From NCBI GenBank assembly GCA_050250955.1, contig JBFWNR010000004.1:62001-126000 (forward strand): 64,000 bases of DNA, read 5' to 3'. The stretch comes from CAWAYR01 sp050250955. Lineage in GTDB: Bacteria > Acidobacteriota > Vicinamibacteria > Vicinamibacterales > UBA2999. Below are positions 29,611-40,365 of this stretch, piece by piece (positions within the stretch are counted from its first letter, which is position 1; each line of letters begins with the position of its first letter). The notes beneath the pieces are model-generated. The model did no database searches, was not told the DNA's origin, and saw only the letters and a program-made list of their open reading frames with translations. The position numbers and the translations under genes were made by a program.

Positions 29611-30639
29611 ATGCGCAAGTCGGTCGTTCTCATCACCGGCGCCGGCGGCGAGATCGGGCACGGGCTCATCGCCCGCCTGACCGCGGCGGGCCGGACCTCC
29701 GTGGTCACCCTCGACGTCAACCCGCTGGACGCCACCCTGGCGCCGCTGGTCGCCCGCGAGTTCACCGGTTCGATTCTCGACTCGGCGCTGCTCGAGCGCA
29801 TCCTGTCGCAGTACGAGATCGACACGGTGTTCCACCTGGCGGCGCTGCTGTCGACCCGCGCCGAGTTCACGCCGCTGACCGCGCATCAGGTGAACGTCGA
29901 GGGCACGCTGCAGCTCCTGGAGTTCTCCCAGCACGAGGCCGAGTCGCATGGCCGCCCGGTCGTTTTCGTCTACCCGTCGTCGATAGCCGCCTACGGCCTG
30001 CCCGATCTGGCCACCAAGGCCCGGGCCGGCCGGGTGCGGGAGGACGACCACACCACGCCGTCGACGATGTACGGCTGCAACAAGCTCTACTGCGAGCAGC
30101 TGGGCCGCTACTACGCGCGCTTCTACAAGCAGCTGTCGGCGGAACCGCAGGCCGGCCGGGTCGACTTCCGCTCGGTCCGGTTCCCCGGTCTCATCTCCGC
30201 GGTGACGCTGCCGTCGGGTGGCACCTCGGACTACGCGCCGGAGATGATCCACGCCGCCGCCCGCGGCGAGCCCTACGACTGCTTCGTGCGTCCGGACACC
30301 CGGATTCCGTTCATGGCCATGCCCGACGGTGTCGAGGCGTTGCTGACCCTCGCCGCGGCGCCACGCCAGGCGCTCACGCGCACGGCCTACAACCTGGGGG
30401 CGTTCAGCCCGACGGCGCAGCAGATCCACGACCGGGTGGTCGAGGCGTTCCCCGCGGCCGCGCTCGGCTGGGCCACCGACGTCAAGCGGCAGGGCATCGT
30501 CGACTCGTGGCCCGCCGACGTGGACGACACGGCGGCGCGGCGCGACTGGGGGTTCGCGCCGGCCTACGACTTCGAGCGGGCGTTCGCCGAGTACCTGATT
30601 CCGACCATCCGCTCCCGCTATGCCGAGGGGCGCGCATGA
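29611..30639 (+). CDS. L-threonine 3-dehydrogenase, SDR (epimerase-like) type
   Basis: A 342-residue NAD-dependent extended SDR. The Rossmann motif GAGGEIG (10-16), catalytic Ser in YPSSIAAYG and Tyr154/Lys158 in YGCNK are visible. Segments RFPGLISAVTLPSGGTSDYA, DTRIPFMAMPDGVEALL, AYNLGAFSPTA and SWPADVDDTAARRDWGF closely resemble animal and bacterial SDR-type threonine dehydrogenases, which oxidise threonine to 2-amino-3-ketobutyrate. The assignment is by remembered family pattern, with UDP-sugar epimerase as the alternative. The ATG at 29611 has a TAGAAT box 7 bases upstream. The stop overlaps the next gene (ATGA). No kbl (glycine acetyltransferase) neighbour is present, though RidA lies in the same run. 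Confidence 0.82.
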   Translation: MRKSVVLITGAGGEIGHGLIARLTAAGRTSVVTLDVNPLDATLAPLVAREFTGSILDSALLERILSQYEIDTVFHLAALLSTRAEFTPLTAHQVNVEGTLQLLEFSQHEAESHGRPVVFVYPSSIAAYGLPDLATKARAGRVREDDHTTPSTMYGCNKLYCEQLGRYYARFYKQLSAEPQAGRVDFRSVRFPGLISAVTLPSGGTSDYAPEMIHAAARGEPYDCFVRPDTRIPFMAMPDGVEALLTLAAAPRQALTRTAYNLGAFSPTAQQIHDRVVEAFPAAALGWATDVKRQGIVDSWPADVDDTAARRDWGFAPAYDFERAFAEYLIPTIRSRYAEGRA

Positions 30640-31967
30640 CCCGGAACGCGCGTCCCGGCACGTGGCCGCCGGGCGTGCTGCTGTTGCCGCTGCTCGCGGC
30701 ACTGGGAGGATGCGTGCGCGCGCCGATTCCGACTGCCGCCACCGAGGACGCCGCGGCCGAGACCTACGTGAAGCTGGTGCTGGCCCTTGGCCGTCACGAC
30801 GACGCCTTCGTCGACGCCTACTACGGCCCGGCGGAGTGGCGCACCGCGGCGGCCGAGGAGCGGGCGTCGCTGGCCGACATCAACAAGCGAGCTGCCGTCC
30901 TCGAGGTCGACCTGCGGCGCCTGCCGCCGGTGCCGGCCGGCCCGGATGCCGCCCTCCACGCGCTCCGCCGCCAGTACCTGGCCCGCCAGCTGAATGCGCT
31001 GCGGACCCGGGTGGCGATGCTCCAGGGCCGCCGGTTTTCGTTCGACGAGGAGTCGCGCGAGCTCTACGACGCGGTGGCGCCGCGCCACGAGGCGGCGACG
31101 TTCCAGGCGATCGTCGACCAGGTCGGCGCCCGCCTCGGCGGCAGCGGCGACCTGGCGGCGCGCTACGAGGCCTTCCGCCGCGACTTCGTGATTCCCCCGG
31201 AACGCCTGGACGCGGTCTTCCAGGCGGCGATCACCGAGTGCCGGCGGCTGACCGCGGCCCACGTCGTGCTGCCGCCCGGTGAACGCTTCACGGTGGCCTA
31301 CGTCACCGGCAAGCCGTGGAGCGCCTACAACTGGTACCAGGGTGGCTTCGTGTCGCGCATCGAGGTCAATACCGACCTGCCGGTCTACATCGACCGGGCC
31401 CTCGATCTGGCCTGCCATGAGGGCTACCCGGGGCACCACGTCTACAACGTGCTGCTCGAGCAGCACCTGGTGACGGACCGTGGCTGGGTCGAGTTCTCGG
31501 TCTACCCGCTGTTCTCGCCGCAGTCGCTCATCGCCGAGGGCACGGCCAATTACGGCATCCGGGTGGCGTTCGCCGACGCCGACCGGCGCGCGTTCGAACG
31601 CGCCACGTTGTTCCCCCTGGCCGGGCTCGACCCCGCCCGCGTCGACGAGTATTACGACGTCATCGCGCTGACCCGGCAATTGTCCTACGCCGGCAACGAA
31701 GCCGCCCGCGGCTACCTCGACGGGCGGATGGACGCGGCGCGCGCCGCCGACTGGCTGGTGCGCTACGCCATGAACACCCCGGCCCAGGCCGCCCAGCGGA
31801 TCGCGTTCTTCGATGCCTACCGGAGCTACGTCATCAACTACACCCTCGGCGAGGACCTGGTGAAGGCCTACGTCGAGCGGCTTGCCGGACCCGATCCGGA
31901 GGCACGGTGGCAGGTCTTCGCGGCGCTGCTGTCGTCGCCGCGGCTGCCGTCGGGCCTCACTGAGTGA
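30636..31967 (+). CDS. Lipoprotein with zinc-peptidase-like HEGYPGHH motif (DUF885-like)
   Basis: A 443-residue exported protein: hydrophobic GVLLLPLLAALGG and lipobox Cys26. It is mostly helical. The core motif is ACHEGYPGHHVYN (His261, Glu262, His267, His268), followed by LIAEGTANYG with a likely third metal ligand Glu near residue 307. This HExxPGHH-like pattern resembles DUF885 proteins, which are related to gluzincin metallopeptidases; peptidase activity is plausible but unshown. A conserved-looking KPWSAYNWYQGGFVSRIEVN precedes it. The ATG overlaps the threonine dehydrogenase stop by 4 bases, so expression is coupled. The quinone oxidoreductase follows after 4 bases. Confidence 0.8.
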   Translation: MTRNARPGTWPPGVLLLPLLAALGGCVRAPIPTAATEDAAAETYVKLVLALGRHDDAFVDAYYGPAEWRTAAAEERASLADINKRAAVLEVDLRRLPPVPAGPDAALHALRRQYLARQLNALRTRVAMLQGRRFSFDEESRELYDAVAPRHEAATFQAIVDQVGARLGGSGDLAARYEAFRRDFVIPPERLDAVFQAAITECRRLTAAHVVLPPGERFTVAYVTGKPWSAYNWYQGGFVSRIEVNTDLPVYIDRALDLACHEGYPGHHVYNVLLEQHLVTDRGWVEFSVYPLFSPQSLIAEGTANYGIRVAFADADRRAFERATLFPLAGLDPARVDEYYDVIALTRQLSYAGNEAARGYLDGRMDAARAADWLVRYAMNTPAQAAQRIAFFDAYRSYVINYTLGEDLVKAYVERLAGPDPEARWQVFAALLSSPRLPSGLTE

Positions 31968-31971
31968 CGAC

Positions 31972-32964
31972 GTGCGCGCCGTCGAGATCGCCACCCCCGG
32001 TCCCGCCGACGTCCTGCGGCTGGTCGAGCGCGACCGGCCGGTGCCCGGCCCCGGCGAGGTGCTGGTCGCCGTCGCGGCGGCCGGCGTCAACCGGCCCGAC
32101 GTGCTGCAGCGGCGGGGTGGCTACGCGCCGCCGCCCGGGGCCTCGGACCTGCCCGGCCTCGAGATCGCCGGCCACGTCGTCGCCGTCGGTCCATCGCTCG
32201 ACGGCACGCCGACGCGCTGGCGCGAGGGCGACCCGGTGTGCGCCCTGGTCGCCGGCGGCGGCTACGCCGAGTACTGCGCGGCCCCGGCCGTGCAGTGCCT
32301 GCCGGTGCCCGACGGCTGCACGCTGGTCGAAGCGGCCGCCATGCCCGAGACGTTCTTCACCGTCTGGAGCAACGTCTTCGAGCGCGGCCGGCTCCAGGCG
32401 GGGGAGTCGCTGCTCGTCCACGGCGGCTCGAGCGGTATCGGCACGACGGCGATTCAACTCGCCACGGCGTTCGGGGCCCGGGTCTTCGCCACCGCCGGGT
32501 CGGCGGCCAAGTGCCAGGCGTGCGTGCGGCTCGGCGCCGCGGTCGCCGTCAACTACCGCGACCAGGACTTCGTCGCGGTCCTGCAGACGGCCACCGCCGG
32601 CCGGGGCGTCGACGTCATCCTCGACATGGTCGGCGGGGACTACGTGGCCCGCAACCTGGCGCTGCTCGCCGTCGACGGCCGCCTGGTCCAGATCGCCTTT
32701 CTCAAGGCGTCGGTCGCCGAGATCGACCTGATGCCGCTGATGCGCCGCCGCCTCACGATCACCGGGTCGACGCTCAGGCCGCGGACGCCGGCTGAGAAGG
32801 GCGCCATCGCCGCCGCGCTCGAAGCCCGGGTCTGGCCGCTGGTGGCGGCGGGCACCGTCCGCCCGGTGATCCACGCGACCTTCCCGCTGGCCGCGGCTGC
32901 CGAGGCCCACCGGTTGATGGAGTCGAGCACCCACGTCGGCAAGATCGTCCTGGAGGTGTCATGA
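31972..32964 (+). CDS. NAD(P)H quinone oxidoreductase (MDR family, PIG3-like)
   Basis: A 330-residue zinc-free medium-chain dehydrogenase/reductase. GroES-like domain: GPADVLRLVERDRPVPGPGE, VNRPDVLQRRGGYAPPPGAS and PGLEIAGHVVAVG. Cofactor domain: LVHGGSSGIGTTAIQLA (AxxGxxG type) and GVDVILDMVGGDYVARNLAL. The VNRPDVLQRRGGYPPP pattern is typical of the PIG3/quinone reductase subgroup, which uses NADPH to reduce quinones. The start is GTG 31972 (MRAVEI), 4 bases after the previous stop; no ATG fits. The 3' end overlaps ridA by 4 bases (ATGA). Confidence 0.92.
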   Translation: MRAVEIATPGPADVLRLVERDRPVPGPGEVLVAVAAAGVNRPDVLQRRGGYAPPPGASDLPGLEIAGHVVAVGPSLDGTPTRWREGDPVCALVAGGGYAEYCAAPAVQCLPVPDGCTLVEAAAMPETFFTVWSNVFERGRLQAGESLLVHGGSSGIGTTAIQLATAFGARVFATAGSAAKCQACVRLGAAVAVNYRDQDFVAVLQTATAGRGVDVILDMVGGDYVARNLALLAVDGRLVQIAFLKASVAEIDLMPLMRRRLTITGSTLRPRTPAEKGAIAAALEARVWPLVAAGTVRPVIHATFPLAAAAEAHRLMESSTHVGKIVLEVS

Positions 32965-33371
32965 CCGAGCGCCGTCTGATCGGGTCGGGATCGAGCTTCG
33001 AGCGCGACATCGGCTACTCCCGGGCGGTGGTGCAGGGCGACTGGGTGTTCGTCTCGGGCACGACCGGCTTCGACTACCGGACGATGCAGATCGCGGACGG
33101 CATCGAAGCGCAGACCGCGCAGTGCCTGGACAACGTCGCCGCCGCGCTCGCCGAGGCCGGTGCCAGCGTCGCCGACGTGGTCCGCGTCCGCTACATCCTG
33201 CCCGACGCCAGCGAGTTCCCGCGCTGCTGGCCGGCGCTGCGCGCGGCCTTCGGCGAGGTCAGGCCGGCGGCGACGATGATCGCCGCCGGGCTGGCCGATC
33301 CGCGGATGCGGATCGAGATCGAGGTCACCGCACTGCGCGGGGGCGGGCGCGTCTCCGGCGGCGACATCTGA
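32961..33371 (+). CDS. RidA family protein
   Basis: A 136-residue RidA/YjgF/UK114 protein. Family features are YSRAVVQGDWVFVSGTTGFD, the QTAQCLDNVAAALAEAGAS helix, VVRVRYILPDASEFP and, near the C-terminus, DPRMRIEIEVTA, with the Arg position that binds the carboxylate of 2-aminoacrylate in deaminase-active RidA. It would hydrolyse reactive enamine/imine intermediates to keto acids. The close coupling to the quinone oxidoreductase and to a threonine dehydrogenase three genes upstream suggests clean-up of amino-acid-derived enamines, which is inference. Confidence 0.92.
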   Translation: MTERRLIGSGSSFERDIGYSRAVVQGDWVFVSGTTGFDYRTMQIADGIEAQTAQCLDNVAAALAEAGASVADVVRVRYILPDASEFPRCWPALRAAFGEVRPAATMIAAGLADPRMRIEIEVTALRGGGRVSGGDI

Positions 33372-33387
33372 GGACCGGGCGTCCCCG

Positions 33388-33393
33388 TATACT
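33388..33393 (+). promoter_or_regulatory. -10 box before MFS gene
   Basis: TATACT, 12 bases before ATG 33406, in the 34-base gap after ridA. No clear -35 and no Shine-Dalgarno. Confidence 0.3.
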
Positions 33394-33405
33394 GATCGCT
33401 TCTCG

Positions 33406-34587
33406 ATGCCCCCGGCCGACCGCCTGTTCACCCCGCGCTTCGTCGTCATGTGCGGGTTCAACTTCCTCGTCTTCCTGTCGGCGTTCCAGCTGCTGCCCAC
33501 GGCGCCGTTCCGGATCCGCGCCCTCGGCGGCAGCGCCGCCGCGGCCGGCCTCTTCCTCGGCTTCCTCACCTACGCCTCGGCGATGAGCGGCCCGGTCACC
33601 GGCGGCATCGCCGATCGGGTCGGCAAACGCCGGGTGCTGATGACGTCGAGCCTGGCCATCGCCGCCTTCTCGGCGGTCTACGCCGTGCTGCCGTCCTACC
33701 TGCCGATGCTGCTCCTGGTGGTCGTGCACGGCCTGTTCTGGTCGGGGTTGCTGGTCGCGGCCAGCTCCTACGTCACCGACCTGGTGCCGCCGCTGCGCCG
33801 CGCCGAGGGGATGAGCTACTGGGGGATGTCGACGATCTTCGCCATCGCGGTGGCGCCGACCATCGGGCTGTGGGTGTTCGAACACGGCGGCTGGACGGTG
33901 CTGTGCGTCGAGGCGGCCGGCCTCAACCTGCTGATGTTCGCCATCGCCGTCGGCCTGTTGCCGCCCGACGCGGCGGCGGCCGATCGCCATCCGGTCCGCG
34001 CCTGGTCGTGGCGCGGCCTGGTCGAGTGGCGCGTGCTGATCCTGGCGGTCACGCTGTTCCTCTACTCGTTCGGGTACGGCGGCATCACCAGCTTCGTGGC
34101 GATGTACAGCGAGGCCTCGGGGGTGTCGCCGCGGGCGCTGTACTTCACGGTGTTCTCGCTGGCCATCCTCTTCACCCGGCCCTACGTCGCCCGGCTCGGC
34201 GATCGCATCGGGCACCGCCGGGTGCTGCTGCCGTGCCTGGGGCTGGTCATGGCCGGCTTCGTGCTTCTCGCCATCGGCGGCAGCCGGCCGGTCTTCGTCG
34301 TCTCGGCGCTGGTGTTCGGCACCGGCTTCGGCTCGGCGTACCCGCTGTTTCTCGGCCACATCATGCGCCACGTCGATCCGGCGCGGCGGGGCGCGGCGTT
34401 TGGCAGCATCCTGGCGGCGTTCGACACCGGCATCGGCACCGGCTCGGTGGTGATCGGCTGGATCGTGCAGCACTACGGCTACCAGGCCGCCTATCTCGCC
34501 GCCGCCGCCCTCGCCGCCCTCGCGGTCCCGTACTTCCTGGCCGTCGAGCCGCGCGTGCTGCCCACCGACGCGCCGGCACACGCTTGA
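33406..34587 (+). CDS. Major facilitator superfamily transporter
   Basis: A 393-residue polytopic inner-membrane protein with 12 predicted helices; examples are FVVMCGFNFLVFLSAFQLL, LLLVVVHGLFWSGLLVAASS, VLILAVTLFLYSFGYGGI and VFVVSALVFGTGFGSAYPLF. The loop 2-3 motif A is present as GGIADRVGKRRVLM and its repeat in the second half as RLGDRIGHRRVLL. It resembles drug or small-molecule efflux MFS proteins; the substrate is unknown. The short N-terminus MPPADRLFTPRF is normal for the family. It is convergent with the next small gene (4-base gap). Confidence 0.92.
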   Translation: MPPADRLFTPRFVVMCGFNFLVFLSAFQLLPTAPFRIRALGGSAAAAGLFLGFLTYASAMSGPVTGGIADRVGKRRVLMTSSLAIAAFSAVYAVLPSYLPMLLLVVVHGLFWSGLLVAASSYVTDLVPPLRRAEGMSYWGMSTIFAIAVAPTIGLWVFEHGGWTVLCVEAAGLNLLMFAIAVGLLPPDAAAADRHPVRAWSWRGLVEWRVLILAVTLFLYSFGYGGITSFVAMYSEASGVSPRALYFTVFSLAILFTRPYVARLGDRIGHRRVLLPCLGLVMAGFVLLAIGGSRPVFVVSALVFGTGFGSAYPLFLGHIMRHVDPARRGAAFGSILAAFDTGIGTGSVVIGWIVQHYGYQAAYLAAAALAALAVPYFLAVEPRVLPTDAPAHA

Positions 34588-34591
34588 GGAC

Positions 34592-35113
34592 CTACTGCCC
34601 GGCCGTCGGCGGGTGGCGCCGCGGCCCGCGCAGTTCGGCGAGGACCTCGGCGCCGGCCCGCTGCGCCGCGACCGTCTCGTAGGCGTCGCGCGATCCCGGT
34701 ACTTCGCTGCCGATGGTGCGATACAGCTCCCGGACGGCGGCGTGGCTGGTCGCCGCGGACCGCGCCACCTCGCAGGCATGGGTCAGCTCGTGGGCCAGGG
34801 TGGCGACACGCAGTGCCGGCGGCGCGCCGGTGGCGATGTGGACCCGGATGTAGCGGGTGGCACCCAGGAAGGTCACGACGTGCATCGTGCCGACCAGCCC
34901 GGGCGGCAGCGTCGGGGTGGCGATCACGTGGACGATCACGTTCGAGGCCTCGAGTTCGGCGACCAGCGCCCGAACGCGCGCCGACTCCTCCAGGCCGCGC
35001 TCGATGGCGAGCGACGACACCAGATCGAGCGGTCTGACGTGCGGCTCAGCCTGCGCCGCCGCGGTGGACACGACAGCCAGCAGCGACACGACCAGCACAC
35101 ACGACGTCTTCAT
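34592..35113 (-). CDS. Exported hypothetical protein with HExxH motif
   Basis: A 173-residue secreted protein of unrecognised family. Signal peptide MKTSCVLVVSLLAVVSTAAAQA. The mature part includes ERGLEESARVRALVAELEAS, a beta-rich middle (VIVHVIATPTLPPGLVG, TRYIRVHIATG) and AHELTHACEVARSA: HELTH matches the zincin HExxH motif, so a small zinc metallopeptidase or peptidase-like fold is possible; the third ligand is not obvious, Glu156 or Glu119 being candidates. A good GGAGGT lies 5 bases before the ATG. It appears monocistronic. Confidence 0.75.
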   Translation of the reverse strand: MKTSCVLVVSLLAVVSTAAAQAEPHVRPLDLVSSLAIERGLEESARVRALVAELEASNVIVHVIATPTLPPGLVGTMHVVTFLGATRYIRVHIATGAPPALRVATLAHELTHACEVARSAATSHAAVRELYRTIGSEVPGSRDAYETVAAQRAGAEVLAELRGPRRHPPTAGQ

Positions 35114-35165
35114 GATGGACCTCCGGCGACGCGACGACGGGACGAACGGGAGAGGGGCGGAAAGA

Positions 35166-35182
35166 GGCCGCGAAGCGCGGCC
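35166..35182 (-). terminator. Rho-independent terminator of the small gene
   Basis: On the minus strand GGCCGCG - CTT - CGCGGCC (7-bp stem) followed by TCTTTCC, five bases after the TAG of the 47-residue ORF. Confidence 0.55.
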
Positions 35183-35187
35183 GCCGG

Positions 35188-35331
35188 CTAGGCGACCGGC
35201 TGTCGCGACGAGCGCTGCTGTCGGAAGCTGGCGGGGTGGGTCGTGGCGGTGGTCCGGCGGGCGACGGGAACGGCGGCAGTCGGCACCGACGTCAGCGGGC
35301 GTCGGCGGGCCAGGTGGTGCGGCGCGGGCAT
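35188..35331 (-). CDS. Small basic protein, 47 residues
   Basis: A short ORF with a complete expression unit. On the minus strand there are TTGAAT-17-TAGGAT (35403-35375), a GAGGTG ribosome site 6 bases before ATG 35331, 47 codons with about 90 % G/C third positions, TAG at 35190-35188 and then a 7-bp hairpin with a T-rich tail (35182-35166). The product is Arg/Ala/Pro/Thr-rich (MPAPHHLARRRPLTSV at the start, RQQRSSRQPVA at the end), net basic, without a signal peptide or recognised domain. It could be a small nucleic-acid- or membrane-binding protein, or the unit could act mainly as an RNA. It fills the gap between the HELTH protein gene and metH. Confidence 0.5.
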   Translation of the reverse strand: MPAPHHLARRRPLTSVPTAAVPVARRTTATTHPASFRQQRSSRQPVA

Positions 35332-35374
35332 CGAGAACACCTCGGTCCGAGGGGACGGGCTCGGAATGGCGTCG

Positions 35375-35403
35375 ATCCTACCCGGGCGATCGGCGTGATT
35401 CAA
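35375..35403 (-). promoter_or_regulatory. Sigma70-type promoter for the small gene
   Basis: Minus strand: TTGAAT (35403-35398), a 17-base spacer and TAGGAT (35380-35375). It is one of the best-matching promoters in the window. It lies just after the metH stop (35432) on the same strand. Confidence 0.5.
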
Positions 35404-35431
35404 CGCATGCGGCCAGTGCATTCGTGCGCGA

Positions 35432-39168
<3,737 letters not shown>

Positions 39169-39172
<4 letters not shown>

Positions 39173-40173
39173 CGGGCATCCTGCTGGGAGTGACTGGCGC
39201 GGGCGGCGCGGCGGGGAGCGGTGAGACGAAGGCCGGCGTCGGGGACGGCGCCGCTGGCGACGATGACGACGAACGGGTCGCCGGCGCCGCGGGCGCCGAC
39301 GCTGGTGCGGACGCGCTCGAAGCCGGCGCCGCTCAGCCAGCCGGTGATGGCGGCGTCGTCGAAGCCCTGCCAGCGATCGCCGAGCTTGTCGCGCACCCAG
39401 CCTTCGTCGTGCGAGCGCAGGTCGAGAATCAGCACGCGGCCGCCCGGGCGGAGCACCCGCGCCGCTTCGCGCAGTACCCGCGACGGCTCGCCGGCGTGGT
39501 GCAGCGTCTGCGACAGCAGCACCACGTCGACGCTGTGGTCGGCCAGCGGCAGCTTCTCGATGTCGCCGCGCTTCCAGGTCACGTTGGCGACCTTGCGCCG
39601 CTCGGCCAGCTGGCGGGCCCGGGCCAGCACGGCCGGTGAGCGATCGATGCCGATCACCCGGCGGGCCCAGCGCGCCGCTTCGAGCGTGAGGTAGCCCTCG
39701 CCGCAGCCGACGTCGGCGACGTCGAGCGCCGGCAGCAGGTGGCCGAGGGCGCGCGACCAGGCCGCCCAGCTGCGCCCGGGGACCAGCTGGCGGCCGTCGC
39801 GGGTGTCGGGGCCGGCGTGGGCGTCGAAGTTCTCGCGGCGCAGCCGGCGCACCTCCTGGATGCGGGCGTCGTCGGCGCGGGCGGCGGCGGTGGCGCCGGC
39901 CCGGGCGAACTCGGCGTCGAGCAGCCGCCACAACGGGTCGTCGGCGGCCGGCCGCGCCAGCCGGTAGTAGGCGTAGATGCCGTCACGCTCCTCGGCGACC
40001 AGCCCGGCGTCCTTCAACAGGCCGAGGTGGCGCGACACGCCCGATTGCGCCAGTCCGAGGATGCCGGTCAGCTCCGAGACGTTGAACCGATCGTGGCTCA
40101 ACGCCCGCAGCAGCCGCAGCCGCGCCGGGTCGCCCAGGACCCGGAAGCGGGCCGAGATCCCATCAATATCCAT
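39169..40173 (-). CDS. ArsR-type regulator fused to SAM-dependent methyltransferase domain (SahR-like)
   Basis: A 334-residue two-domain protein. Residues 1-85 form an ArsR winged helix (RFRVLGDPARLRLLRALS, VSELTGILGLAQSGVSRHLG, the wing YAYYRLA). Residues about 120-310 form a class I methyltransferase fold (ALDVADVGCGEGYLTLEAA, VIGIDRSPAVL, LLSQTLHHAGEPSRVLREAA). SahR proteins of Proteobacteria have this architecture, sense S-adenosylhomocysteine and repress methionine-cycle genes. Position in front of metH with an ATGA overlap makes a SahR-like role likely here; whether it methylates anything is unknown. It has no arsenic-binding Cys pair. A TTGCGA-18-TATCAT promoter ends 13 bases before the ATG. 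Confidence 0.88.
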
Positions 40174-40186
40174 GAATCTAACTGCG

Positions 40187-40216
40187 ATGATATGACGAGC
40201 GCGGGTGGCGTCGCAA
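40187..40216 (-). promoter_or_regulatory. Promoter and operator-like region of the sahR-like/metH operon
   Basis: Minus strand TTGCGA (40216-40211), an 18-base spacer and TATCAT (40192-40187), ending 13 bases before the ATG. An imperfect repeat TCATCGCAGTTAGATTCA starts inside the -10 and reaches the start codon; its TCATC half-site matches the perfect palindrome of the second regulator at 55622-55641. Autoregulation is suggested. Confidence 0.45.
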
Positions 40217-40365
40217 GCGGGCCCGGGGCGGGTCGGGGCGGGCCGGCGGCCGGAGCGGTCCGGCGGGCGGCTGCACCGGCGGCCGGCGCGCCGGCGCGGG
40301 CGGAGGCGTGAAGTACACTAGGGGGCTCCGCCCGGACCCTGCAGCCGGTCCGGCCCGATTGAATC

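Noticed and set aside
40174..40365. Cobalamin riboswitch or sRNA for metH/DUF349
   Set aside because: The region is a divergent promoter with simple GC-rich runs; no B12-box-like or conserved paired elements were seen.
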